Shown here: in pieces, positions 51,731 through 60,416 of the stretch | Layout: every line of letters starts with the position of its first letter | Position numbering within the stretch: the first letter of the stretch is position 1 | Assembly: GCF_014648475.1 (NCBI RefSeq) | Contig: NZ_BMRE01000002.1 | Location: forward strand, 372,001 to 436,000 | Direction of reading: 5' to 3' | DNA: 64,000 bases | DNA from: Lentzea flava | Lineage (GTDB): Bacteria > Actinomycetota > Actinomycetes > Mycobacteriales > Pseudonocardiaceae | Made by a program: the position numbers and the translations under genes | Notes under the pieces: generated by a model | Databases searched by the model: none | Told to the model about the DNA's origin: nothing | Seen by the model: the letters and a program-made list of their open reading frames with translations, nothing else

Positions 51731-52785
51731 GCGACAGTGTTTTCGGTCGCAGCCAGGTCGAACGAGAGTCGGCGCTGCTGACCGAACTGACCGAGCTGAC
51801 CGAGCACCACCGGGCGCACTCGGTGCAGTACGACCGCATTCTGGCCTCGCTCGGCATCGAGAGGGGCCGCAAGTTCGACCGGCTGGCCGATCTGCCGTGG
51901 CTGCCCGTGCGCATGTTCAAGACCCACGACCTGAAGAGCATCCCGGACGACGAGGTGTTCAAGGTCCTCACGTCGTCGGGCACCACGGGCGCCGGCGCGT
52001 CCCGGATCTACCTCGACAAAGAGGCCGCCGCGGTGCAGCCGCGCATGCTCGGCGCGACCCTGCGCGAGGTGCTCGGCGGCAAGCGCCTGCCGATGCTGAT
52101 GATCGACACGATCAGCATCATCAAGAACCGCCGCTCGTTCTCGGCCCGCGGCGCGGGCGTGCTCGGCATGGCGAACTTCGGCCGTGCGCACGTCTACGCG
52201 CTCGACGAGAACGACCAGCCGGACGTCGAGGCCGTGAAGGGCTTCCTGGAGAAGCACGGCGGCGAGCCGTTCCTGATCTTCGGCTTCACCTTCATGGTGT
52301 GGCAGTACCTCTACGAGGTCGCCAAGGAGCACAAGCTCGACCTCTCCAACGGCATCCTGATCCACTCCGGTGGCTGGAAGAAGCTGATCGACATCGCCGT
52401 CGACAACAGCGAGTTCCGCCGCCGGTTCGCCGAGGACACCGGTCTCACCCAGATCCACAACTACTACGGGATGATCGAGCAGATCGGCACGGTCTTCCTG
52501 GAGGGTCCCTCCGGCAACTCCCTGTACTGCCCGGACTTCGCGGAGGTCATCATCCGCAACCCGGACACCTGGGAGGAGCAGCCGGTCGGCGAGCCCGGCG
52601 TCATCGAGGTGATCAGCACGCTGCCGCGCAGCTACCCCGGCCACGTGCTGCTGACCGAGGACCTCGGTGTGGTGCACGGGATCGACGACGGCGACTGGCC
52701 CGGCAAGCGGTTCTCCGTGCTCGGCCGCTTGCCGCGCGCAGAGGCCCGCGGCTGCTCGGACACCTTTTCTGGAGCTGTGGCATGA
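51727..52785 (+). CDS. LuxE-like acyl-protein synthetase
   Basis: 352 aa, ATG start overlapping the ligase. LuxE/acyl-protein-synthetase family of adenylate enzymes: FKVLTSSGTTGAGASR, MIDTISI, HNYYGMIEQIGTVF. Near the C-terminus, EARGCSDTFSG holds a Cys where LuxE carries the acyl thioester to pass to LuxC. Partner of the LuxC-like reductase that follows (4-nt overlap). No LuxA/LuxB here. Confidence 0.87.
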   Translation: MSDSVFGRSQVERESALLTELTELTEHHRAHSVQYDRILASLGIERGRKFDRLADLPWLPVRMFKTHDLKSIPDDEVFKVLTSSGTTGAGASRIYLDKEAAAVQPRMLGATLREVLGGKRLPMLMIDTISIIKNRRSFSARGAGVLGMANFGRAHVYALDENDQPDVEAVKGFLEKHGGEPFLIFGFTFMVWQYLYEVAKEHKLDLSNGILIHSGGWKKLIDIAVDNSEFRRRFAEDTGLTQIHNYYGMIEQIGTVFLEGPSGNSLYCPDFAEVIIRNPDTWEEQPVGEPGVIEVISTLPRSYPGHVLLTEDLGVVHGIDDGDWPGKRFSVLGRLPRAEARGCSDTFSGAVA

Positions 52786-54005
52786 AGCGCCGTTTCCCCG
52801 CCGGACCGGACACGAACGTCGACGACCTGCTCGCCGGACTCTCTGCAGAGCCCGAGGGCGGCAGGCTGAAGGTCGGCGACGAGCGGATCGTCGACTTCCT
52901 GGTGTCGTTCGCGCGCAAGCTGCTCGCGCCCGCCACCGCCCGCCGCTACCCCGAGCTCGCCTCGCTGGGCTTCTTCCTGCGGCGCGGTGAGATCGCGAAG
53001 GTGCTGCGGGCGGTCGAGACGAACCCCGGTGTCCTGCGGTTCCCGCGCGGCATGGTGTTCCACGTGCCGCCCGCCAACGTCGACACGATCTTCGTCTACT
53101 CGTGGGCGCTGTCCGCGCTCGCGGGCAACAGGAACGTCGTGCGGATCTCGCCGCGGTCGGCTGGCGCGGCCGAGGCCGTGGTCGAGGCGCTGAACGCGGC
53201 ACTCGCGGACGCGCACCCGGCGGTGGCGCAGACGCAGGTCATGGTCACCTACGACCGCGACGACAAGATCACCGCAGCGCTGTCAGCCGCCTGCGACCTG
53301 CGCGTCATCTGGGGCGGCGACCGCGCGGTGACCGAGGTCCGCAAGATGCCGCTCGCGCCGCACGCGCGGGACGTCACGTTCCCCGACCGGGCCTCGTTCG
53401 CGGCGATCTCCGTGGCGGGCTGGGAAGCGGCGACGCCGGAGCAGCGCCGTGATGTCGCCGTCGGCTTCTACAACGACTCGTACTGGTTCGACCAGGCCGC
53501 GTGCGCCTCGCCGCGCGCGTTGTTCTGGGTCGGCGACGAGAAGGGCGCCGAGGCCGGGCGCGAGGAGTTCCGCCGCCTGCTCATCGACGTTGTGGCGCAG
53601 AAGGAACTCGTCGTCGAACCGGCGATGGCCGTGCAGAAGCGGGTGTCGGCGTACGGGGTCGCGGCGGACGGGCACGCCACCTCGATCCGGTTCGACGGCA
53701 ACGCCGTCGCCACGCTGGAGCTCACCTCGCCCGGCGAGGTGCCGCGCGAATGGCTCGGTGTCGGCACGTTCCCGCTCGCCACGCTGCCGTCGCTGGACGC
53801 GCTCGTGAACCTGGTGGAGCGCAAGGACCAGACGCTGTCGGTCTTCGGCTTCTCCCAGCAGGAGCTGGAAGATCTCGCGCACGAACTCGCGGGCAGGGGC
53901 ATCGACAGGATCGTGCCGTTCGGCTCGGCGCTCACGTTCTCCGAGCGCTGGGACGGCTACGACCTGCTGGCCGAGTTCACCAGGCTCGTCACGGTCCAGG
54001 CGTAG
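52782..54005 (+). CDS. LuxC-like acyl-CoA/acyl-protein reductase
   Basis: 407 aa, ATG start. LuxC family, aldehyde-dehydrogenase-like: FHVPPANVDTIFVYSWALSA, DLRVIWGGD, and SYWFDQAACASPRALFWVG with the probable catalytic Cys. Reduces activated fatty acid to aldehyde with NADPH. Last gene of the operon; a bidirectional terminator follows. What uses the aldehyde is unclear. Confidence 0.88.
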   Translation: MKRRFPAGPDTNVDDLLAGLSAEPEGGRLKVGDERIVDFLVSFARKLLAPATARRYPELASLGFFLRRGEIAKVLRAVETNPGVLRFPRGMVFHVPPANVDTIFVYSWALSALAGNRNVVRISPRSAGAAEAVVEALNAALADAHPAVAQTQVMVTYDRDDKITAALSAACDLRVIWGGDRAVTEVRKMPLAPHARDVTFPDRASFAAISVAGWEAATPEQRRDVAVGFYNDSYWFDQAACASPRALFWVGDEKGAEAGREEFRRLLIDVVAQKELVVEPAMAVQKRVSAYGVAADGHATSIRFDGNAVATLELTSPGEVPREWLGVGTFPLATLPSLDALVNLVERKDQTLSVFGFSQQELEDLAHELAGRGIDRIVPFGSALTFSERWDGYDLLAEFTRLVTVQA

Positions 54006-54023
54006 AAGCCTTCTGACACAACG

Positions 54024-54057
54024 AAAACGGGCCCCGCGACCGCGGGGCCCGTTTTTT
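54024..54057. terminator. Bidirectional intrinsic terminator
   Basis: Perfect 10-bp GC stem (arms 54028-54037 and 54042-54051, loop of 4) followed by six T (54052-54057) on the plus strand and preceded by AAAA (54024-54027), so it can end the luxC-like gene and the opposite-strand 2-epimerase gene. Confidence 0.92.
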
Positions 54058-54067
54058 GCGCGAGAAC

Positions 54068-55165
54068 TCAGCAGAAGCCCATGTTCGACAGCGTGTCGAC
54101 CACGATCTTGCTGGGGTGGAAGTCGTCCATCTTGGACGGACGGCGGTACGACTCGTAGTCGTCCAGGAAGCCCTGCAGCTTGCCGCCGTCCATGCCGGTC
54201 AGCAGCAGCGTGGTGTTGCCGCCGTGGTTGTCCTCGGTGCGCTCGCGGTGGATGGCGCACGGCACGCCGAGGTAGTTGCACTCGGCCTGCAGGCCACCGG
54301 AGTCGGTGACGACGAACTTCGCGCGCGCCATGATCGGCAGGAACGCGAGGTAGCGCAGCTTCGGCTTGATGATCAGGCGCTCGCCGTCGAAGAGGTGGCC
54401 GAGGCCGTACTGCTTGATGCGCTCCTGCTCCGGCGGGCCCGCGAGGTACAGGATCGGCATCCGCTCGGACGCCTTCTTCAGCAGCTCCAGCGCCTCGGTG
54501 TACTTGTCCCGGCGGGACACCAGCTCGAAGCGGTGCAGCGTCGCGAGACCGAACTCCTCCGGCAGCTCGAACGTCGGCTCGGCGTCGATGGCGAGGCGCA
54601 TCGCGTCGATCGCCGTGTTCGCGCCGGTGTTGATGACCGCGCCGCGGGCGTTGCGGAGGTTGTTGACCTCCTTGGCCGTCGGCGCGAAGTGCAGGTCGAC
54701 GATCTTCGCGGCGAGCTTGCGGTTGAGCTCCTCCGGCAGCGGCGAGAGCAGGCTGCCCGAGCGCGCACCGGCCTCGATGTGGCCGACGCGAGCGCGCAGG
54801 ATCCGCTTGCCGATGAACGCGCCGTACGGCGTGGTGAACGTGTCGCCGTGCACCAGCACCAGGGGCGGGCGGCCGTCGTCCTTCAGGATCGCCTTGAGCT
54901 CGTGCCGGCGCGACCACGCGTTCTTCATGACGGTGGCGGCCCAGCCGGGCACCTGCGCCGGACGCTCGATGTGCTGTGCCTGCTCCTTCGGCACCAGCCA
55001 CACGCTGGGTTCGGGCAGCTGCAGGTCGGCCAGCGTCTCCGCGACGTGGTCGACGTGCTGCGCGGTGAACCAGATCTGCGGCTTCGTCCCGCGCTCGGAG
55101 ATCGCGTGGAAGACGGGTGCGATCTTGATCAGTTCCGCGGTGGTGCCGAGGATGAAGGAAATCAC
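54068..55165 (-). CDS. UDP-N-acetylglucosamine 2-epimerase family enzyme
   Basis: 365 aa. GT-B fold of the WecB/MnaA/WbpI group: FILGTTAELIKIAPVF, VLVHGDTFTTPYG, VGHIEAGARSGSLLSPLPEE, and FVVTDSGGLQAECNYLGVPC. Makes UDP-ManNAc from UDP-GlcNAc, or the matching reaction on a diamino sugar as in WbpI. Opposite the acyltransferase operon and near DegT/Gfo genes, supporting a shared nucleotide-sugar pathway. Confidence 0.9.
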   Translation of the reverse strand: MISFILGTTAELIKIAPVFHAISERGTKPQIWFTAQHVDHVAETLADLQLPEPSVWLVPKEQAQHIERPAQVPGWAATVMKNAWSRRHELKAILKDDGRPPLVLVHGDTFTTPYGAFIGKRILRARVGHIEAGARSGSLLSPLPEELNRKLAAKIVDLHFAPTAKEVNNLRNARGAVINTGANTAIDAMRLAIDAEPTFELPEEFGLATLHRFELVSRRDKYTEALELLKKASERMPILYLAGPPEQERIKQYGLGHLFDGERLIIKPKLRYLAFLPIMARAKFVVTDSGGLQAECNYLGVPCAIHRERTEDNHGGNTTLLLTGMDGGKLQGFLDDYESYRRPSKMDDFHPSKIVVDTLSNMGFC

Positions 55166-55187
55166 CCGGCAGAGAATACCGAAGCGG

Positions 55188-56363
55188 CTATTCGATCACG
55201 GACCGCGTCAGGTCCGCCACGTGTTTCGCGATCTCCAGAGACCCTGTTGCCGCAGGAGAGGGCGCGTTCAGCACGTGAACCTGCCGCGGTGCGCTCTCGA
55301 CCAGGAAATCGTCTACCAGCGACCCGTCCGGCAGCATCGCCTGAGCCCGCACACCGGCTTCCGCGCGCACGATGTCCGCCTCGGTCACCTCGGGCACGAG
55401 CCGGGCGAGCGACGCCGCGAACCGCTTGCGGGACAGCGACCGCAGCACCTCCTCCAGCCCGGTCTTCGCGTACCTGCGGGCGAGTTTCCACGTTCCGGGG
55501 AACTTCGCGACGTCCGTCACGTCCGCGAACGAGAAGTCGCGCCAGCGGTATCCCTCACGCCGCAACGCCAGCACGGCGTTCGGTCCCGCGTGGACGCTCC
55601 CGTCGAGCATCCGCGTCAGGTGCACGCCGAGGAACGGCAGCGTCGGGTCCGGCACCGGGTAGATCAGCCCGCGCACCAGTTCCGTGCGCGTCATCTCGTA
55701 GTACTCGCCGCGGAACGGCACGATCGTCGCCCGCGGGGTCAGCCCCGCCATGCGCGCCACCCGGTCGCTGTGCAGACCGGCGCAGTTCACCAGCGCGTCC
55801 GCCCGCACCACGCCCTGCGGCGTCAGCACCTCGACCCCGCCGGTGACGGCCCTGATCGCCATGACCGGGGACTGCAGGCGCAGGTCGTGCTCGGCCAGTT
55901 CGCCCACCAGCGCCTCGCACACGGCGGGGAAGTCGATGATCGCGGTGGACTCGACCCGCAACGCGGCGACGCACGACACGTGCGGCTCGTGCTCCAGCGC
56001 TTCGGTCGCGGAGATCAGCTTCGCGGGCACGCCGTTCGCCTCCGCTCGCGCGGCCAGGTCGTGCAGCCGTGGCAGTTCATCGGCGGAACAGGCGACGACG
56101 AGCTTGCCGCACACCTCGACCGGAACGCCGTGCTCACGCGCGAACGCGACCATCGACGCGTTGCCCGCCACGGACATGCGGGCCTTCAACGAACCCGGCT
56201 TGTAGTAGAGCCCGGCGTGCACGACGTTGCTGTTGTGGCCGGACTGGTGCGCTCCCCAGCGGCGTTCCTTCTCCAGCACCGTCACCCGCGAGCCGCGAGA
56301 CGCCAGCTCACGAGCCACGGCGAGACCGACGATCCCGCCACCGACCACCACGACATGCGCCAC
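55188..56363 (-). CDS. lhgO: L-2-hydroxyglutarate oxidase
   Basis: 391 aa. FAD-dependent DAO-family enzyme: N-terminal VVVVGGGIVGLAVAREL Rossmann motif, SGHNSNVVHAGLYYKPGSLK near the flavin, and the C-terminal NAPSPAATGSLEIAKHV. Oxidises L-2-hydroxyglutarate to 2-oxoglutarate (metabolite repair). 11 bp after the luciferase-like gene, so co-transcribed. Confidence 0.92.
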   Translation of the reverse strand: MAHVVVVGGGIVGLAVARELASRGSRVTVLEKERRWGAHQSGHNSNVVHAGLYYKPGSLKARMSVAGNASMVAFAREHGVPVEVCGKLVVACSADELPRLHDLAARAEANGVPAKLISATEALEHEPHVSCVAALRVESTAIIDFPAVCEALVGELAEHDLRLQSPVMAIRAVTGGVEVLTPQGVVRADALVNCAGLHSDRVARMAGLTPRATIVPFRGEYYEMTRTELVRGLIYPVPDPTLPFLGVHLTRMLDGSVHAGPNAVLALRREGYRWRDFSFADVTDVAKFPGTWKLARRYAKTGLEEVLRSLSRKRFAASLARLVPEVTEADIVRAEAGVRAQAMLPDGSLVDDFLVESAPRQVHVLNAPSPAATGSLEIAKHVADLTRSVIE

Positions 56364-56374
56364 GGGCCGGGAAT

Positions 56375-57250
56375 CTACCGGCCGAGCACGGGCAGGACGT
56401 CCGCCGCGATCTCCTCGATGACGCTCTCACTGCCCGCGTAGATGCCGTCGTGCCGCGGCCAGTGCGCCACCACGTCGGTGAAGCCCAGCTCAGCCGCCCG
56501 CCCGACGGCGTCGGTGAAGCACTCGACGCTGGACAGCGAGTACACCGGCGCCGAGTCGAGGTTCAGGTACCGGTTGACCCGCGCGACCCTGCCCGTTGTG
56601 AGCAACGTCTCGGTGAACTGTTCCGACAACTCGGCGACACCGCGCCACCACGCCTCGTGGTCGTCGGCGGGTGGCCCCGTGGTGACCCAGCCCTGGCCGA
56701 ACTGCGCGGCCACCTTCATCGCCTTCGGCCCGTTCGCCGCCACCACGAACGGCATCCGCGGCCGCTGCACGCAGCCCGGTGCGCTGCGGGCGTCCTCCGC
56801 CGTGAAGAACTCGCCGTGCCACGACGTGCGGTCCTTGACCAGCAGCTGGTCGAGCAGCTCAACGAACTCGCCGAACCGCGCGGTGCGATCACGCGGCAAC
56901 GGCGCCCTGCCGCCCATCACCGCCGTGTCGTACCCCTCGCCACCTGCGCCGACGCCGAGCGTGAAGCGGCCGTCGGACACGTCGTCGAGCGTCAGCAGCT
57001 CCCGCGCGAACGGCACCGGGTGGCGGAAGTTCGGGCTCGCCACGAACGTCCCGAGTCTGATGCGCGAGGTCACCAGCGCCGCGGCTGTGAGGGTCGGAAC
57101 CGCGCCGAACCACGGACCGTCGACCAGTGACCGCCAGCCGAGGTGGTCGTAGGTCCACGCGTGGTGGAAGCCGTACTCCTCGGCGGCGCGCCACTTGGCT
57201 TCGGCGATCCACCAGCGGTGTTCGGGGAGGATGACGATTCCTGCGCGCAC
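56375..57250 (-). CDS. LLM-class (F420-dependent type) oxidoreductase
   Basis: 291 aa, GTG start; TACCGT 6 nt upstream suggests leaderless initiation. Luciferase-like TIM barrel: HHAWTYDHLGW, LGTFVASPNFRHP, FTLGVGAGGEGYDTAVMG and MPFVVAANGPKAMKVAAQFG. Such genes in actinomycetes usually use F420 rather than FMN. First gene of a two-gene operon with lhgO. Substrate unknown; it is not an obvious bacterial luciferase. Confidence 0.85.
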   Translation of the reverse strand: MRAGIVILPEHRWWIAEAKWRAAEEYGFHHAWTYDHLGWRSLVDGPWFGAVPTLTAAALVTSRIRLGTFVASPNFRHPVPFARELLTLDDVSDGRFTLGVGAGGEGYDTAVMGGRAPLPRDRTARFGEFVELLDQLLVKDRTSWHGEFFTAEDARSAPGCVQRPRMPFVVAANGPKAMKVAAQFGQGWVTTGPPADDHEAWWRGVAELSEQFTETLLTTGRVARVNRYLNLDSAPVYSLSSVECFTDAVGRAAELGFTDVVAHWPRHDGIYAGSESVIEEIAADVLPVLGR

Positions 57251-57301
57251 TCTCGTACGGTAACCAGCTGTTCAGCTGCTCACGAACTTGGACCAGGCAA
57301 C

Positions 57302-58114
57302 ATGGCACCTGTGGAACAACCTCGCCTGGTGGCCTCCGACGTCGACGGAACCCTGCTCGCCGACCACTCGTCGATCAGTGAACGCACTCGAGCCGTGGTC
57401 AGGCGGGTGCTCGCCGCCGGGGTGCCGTTCATCCTCGCCACGGGCCGCCCGCCGCGGTGGGTGCCGGGCGTCGCCGCGCAGGCGGGCATCGACGGGCTCG
57501 CCGTGTGCGCGAACGGCGCGGCGCTCTACGACATCGGCCGCGACGAGATCGTCTGGGCGCGAACGCTCGACCCGGTGCTCATGCACGACATCGCGATGGA
57601 GATCGACAGCGCGCTGCCCGGCTGCACCTACGCCGTCGAACGGGTCGGCACCGGGTTCGACGACACCACGTTCGTCGCCGAGCAGAGCTACGTCCACCCG
57701 TGGCCGGAGGGCCCGAACGTGGGCCTGACCCGCGCCGAGACGCTGGGCAAGCCGGCGATGAAGCTGCTGGTCGGCAACCCGGACATGACCGGTGACGCGA
57801 TGGCGGAGGCGATCGGCCCGCTGCTCGAAGGCCAGGTCGACCTGACGTACTCGACCAACAACGGCCTGATCGAACTGGCGGTGCCCGGCGTGACCAAGGC
57901 GAGCGGGCTCGCCGACGTGGCCGAACGGTTCGGCGTGGCGCAGTCCGAGGTGATCGCGTTCGGTGACATGCACAACGACGTCGAGATGCTCCGCTGGGCC
58001 GGCCACGGCGTCGCGATGGCGAACGCGCACCAGTCTGCGCTCGACGCGGCCGACGAGGTCACCGCACCGCACCACGAGGACGGCGTCGCGCTCGTCCTCG
58101 AGAGGTGGTTCTGA
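57302..58114 (+). CDS. HAD-superfamily phosphatase (Cof type)
   Basis: 270 aa from ATG 57302. Cof-like HAD: catalytic ASDVDGTLLAD (Asp nucleophile), ILATGRPP, Lys in GKPAMKLL, and FGDMHNDVEMLRWAG. Type IIB cap between. Probably dephosphorylates sugar or cofactor phosphates. Divergent from the luciferase-like gene. Stem-loops GGTGGC/GCCACC (58125-58140) follow it. Confidence 0.9.
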   Translation: MAPVEQPRLVASDVDGTLLADHSSISERTRAVVRRVLAAGVPFILATGRPPRWVPGVAAQAGIDGLAVCANGAALYDIGRDEIVWARTLDPVLMHDIAMEIDSALPGCTYAVERVGTGFDDTTFVAEQSYVHPWPEGPNVGLTRAETLGKPAMKLLVGNPDMTGDAMAEAIGPLLEGQVDLTYSTNNGLIELAVPGVTKASGLADVAERFGVAQSEVIAFGDMHNDVEMLRWAGHGVAMANAHQSALDAADEVTAPHHEDGVALVLERWF

Positions 58115-58236
58115 CCGACCTGCGGGTGGCGCGTGCCACCGGCCTTGCGAGGCAACCGCGAAGGCCGTTGCGGCGTCTCCATCACCGTGCGCGGAAGACC
58201 GTACTCAGCCCCGCATGGCCGGGATCAGCTGTCAAC

Positions 58237-58248
58237 ACCCGTACGGGT
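58237..58248. promoter_or_regulatory. Palindrome upstream of the DegT operon
   Basis: ACCCGTACGGGT is a perfect 12-bp palindrome, 80 bp before the aminotransferase start, overlapping a possible -10 box (TACCGT, 58248-58253). Candidate operator. The rest of 58115-58327 holds only two stem-loops after the HAD gene. Confidence 0.35.
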
Positions 58249-58327
58249 ACCGTAGTGCCCCGCGCCGCTGCTAGAGCGCACTTCGCCGGGTCCGCCGGCG
58301 TGGTTCCCCGAAGGCGAGAGACGCTGA

Positions 58328-59425
58328 ATGATCCCGATTACTGTCGTTGACGTTGCCGCGGCCGAGGAGCTCGTGCTGCAGGTGCTCCGGTCCGGTGCGA
58401 TCGCGCAGGGCCCGATGGTCAAGCGCTTCGAGGACGCCTTCGCGGGTGTCGCGGGCGTGCCGCACGCGGTCGCCGTCAACAACGGCACCACCGCGCTGGT
58501 GGCGTCACTGCAGGTGCTCGACCTTCAGCCCGGCGACGAGGTCATCACCTCGCCATTCACGTTCGTCGCGACGCTGAACGCGATCCTGGAGGCGGGAGCC
58601 ACCGCCCGGTTCGCCGACATCCGCGACGACGACTTCAACATCGACGCCGAGAAGGTCGCCGCCGCCGTCACCCCGAACACCAAGGTGCTCATGCCGGTGC
58701 ACCTGTACGGGCAGACCGCGGACATGGGCAAGCTCGTCCCGCTCGCGCAGGAGCACGGCCTCGCGCTGGTCGAGGACTCCGCGCAGGCCGTCGGCGCCAC
58801 GTTCGAGGGCCGCCCGGCCGGCAGCTTCGGCATCGGCTGCTTCTCGCTCTACGCGACCAAGAACATCACCACGGCCGAGGGCGGCGTCATCACGACGTCG
58901 GACGACAAGATCGCCGACCGCCTCCGCGTCCTGCGCAACCAGGGCATGCGCGCCCGCTACCAGTACGAGATGGCGGGCCACAACTACCGGATGACCGACG
59001 TCCACGCGGCGATCGGCATCCCGCAGCTCGAGAACCTGGACCAGATCACCAAGGCCCGCCAGGCGAACGCCGACGCGCTGAACAAGGGCCTGGCCGGCAT
59101 CAAGGGCCTCCAGCTGCCGCAGGTCCTGCCGGGCCGCACCCACGTGTGGCACCAGTACACCGTGCTGATCACCGACGACGCCCCCGTGAGCCGCGACGAG
59201 TTCGCCGCGAAGCTCACCGAGAAGGGCATCGGCAACGGCACGTACTACCCGAAGACGGTCTTCGACTACGACTGCTACCGCGACAACCCGAAGGTCGTCA
59301 TCTCCGACGTCCCGGTCGCCGAGCGCGTCGCCCGCCAGGCCCTGTCGCTGCCGGTGCACCCGAAGCTGACGGACGCGGACATCGACACGATCATCACGAC
59401 GGTGCGCGAGGTGCTGGGAGCATGA
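58328..59425 (+). CDS. DegT/DnrJ/EryC1-family sugar aminotransferase
   Basis: 365 aa. PLP enzyme that aminates a keto-sugar nucleotide; Lys178 in FSLYATKNITTAEGG binds PLP, with VEDSAQAVGATFEGRPAGS before it. Followed with ATGA overlap by a Gfo/Idh/MocA dehydrogenase, the same pairing as WbpE-WbpB or GnnB-GnnA, which make a 3-amino sugar by oxidation then transamination. Confidence 0.92.
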   Translation: MIPITVVDVAAAEELVLQVLRSGAIAQGPMVKRFEDAFAGVAGVPHAVAVNNGTTALVASLQVLDLQPGDEVITSPFTFVATLNAILEAGATARFADIRDDDFNIDAEKVAAAVTPNTKVLMPVHLYGQTADMGKLVPLAQEHGLALVEDSAQAVGATFEGRPAGSFGIGCFSLYATKNITTAEGGVITTSDDKIADRLRVLRNQGMRARYQYEMAGHNYRMTDVHAAIGIPQLENLDQITKARQANADALNKGLAGIKGLQLPQVLPGRTHVWHQYTVLITDDAPVSRDEFAAKLTEKGIGNGTYYPKTVFDYDCYRDNPKVVISDVPVAERVARQALSLPVHPKLTDADIDTIITTVREVLGA

Positions 59426-60393
59426 GCAGCCTGCCCAAGATCGCGCTCGTCGGCGTCGGCTCCATGGGGTCGCTGCACGCCCGCGTGCTGAACCAGTCCG
59501 AGCGCTGTGAGCTCGCCCGGATCATCGACCCGCGCGAGGAGGTCGGCCGCAAGGCCGCCGCGAACTACGAGACCTCGTGGTCGCCGGAGCTCGGCGACCT
59601 CTCCGACGTCGATGCCGTCGTGATCGCCTCGGCCACCGAGTCGCACTACGGCCTCGCGCTCGAGGTCCTCAACCAGGGCAAGCCGCTGCTGGTCGAGAAG
59701 CCGGTGTGCGCCGACCTCGCGCAGACCGAGGAGGTGCTGGGGCTCTCCAAGGAGCGCGGCCTGCCGATCATGTGCGGCCTGCTGGAGCGCTACAACCCGG
59801 CCGTGATGACCGCGCTGGAGCTCATCTCCGAGCCGGTCTACGTCTCCGCGGTCCGCCACTCGCCGTACGCGCCGCGCATCCGCACCGGCGTGGCGTGGGA
59901 CCTGCTGGTCCACGACGTCGACCTGGCGATCCGCTGCATGGCGGGCGTCGAGCCCAAGCACGTCTCCGCAGGTGTCGGCCAGTTCCACCCGTCATCGGTC
60001 TCCGGCGCGGAGGACGTGGTCAACACGCTGCTGCACTTCCCGTCCGGCGCCATGGCGTCCGTGTCGGCGTCGCGCATCGGCCAGCGCAAGATCCGCACGC
60101 TGTCGATCTCCGAGCTCGACCGCCTGATCGAGGTGGACCTGCTCACCAAGACCGTGACGATCTACCACCACGTCTCGCAGGACGCCGCCACGCCGGACGG
60201 CCGCGGCTACCGCCAGCAGGCGATCATCGAGATCCCCGAGCTCGTGACGGCGCGTGAACCGCTCGCGACGCAGCTCGACAGGTTCCTCGACCTCATCGAC
60301 GGCAAGATCGACGCCGACCGCGAGCGCGACTCGATCCTGCCGTCGCACCGCGCCGTCGCCGCCGTCCGGTCCGCCTCCGCGGTCAGCGCCTGA
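59422..60393 (+). CDS. Gfo/Idh/MocA-family sugar dehydrogenase
   Basis: 323 aa. Rossmann ALVGVGSMGSLHARVL, the family LVEKPVCAD (Glu-Lys-Pro) and a C-terminal substrate domain with WDLLVHDVDLAIR. Oxidises a sugar nucleotide (often C3) for the aminotransferase upstream. 23 bp before the DUF6541 gene. Confidence 0.92.
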   Translation: MSSLPKIALVGVGSMGSLHARVLNQSERCELARIIDPREEVGRKAAANYETSWSPELGDLSDVDAVVIASATESHYGLALEVLNQGKPLLVEKPVCADLAQTEEVLGLSKERGLPIMCGLLERYNPAVMTALELISEPVYVSAVRHSPYAPRIRTGVAWDLLVHDVDLAIRCMAGVEPKHVSAGVGQFHPSSVSGAEDVVNTLLHFPSGAMASVSASRIGQRKIRTLSISELDRLIEVDLLTKTVTIYHHVSQDAATPDGRGYRQQAIIEIPELVTAREPLATQLDRFLDLIDGKIDADRERDSILPSHRAVAAVRSASAVSA

Positions 60394-60416
60394 CGAACGT
60401 CGAAGGGGAGACGGTC

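Noticed and set aside
49403..57250. A bioluminescence (lux) operon, given LuxE-like, LuxC-like and a luciferase-like gene
   Set aside because: The luciferase-like gene is on the other strand in an operon with lhgO and resembles F420-dependent oxidoreductases; no LuxA/LuxB pair or LuxD is present.
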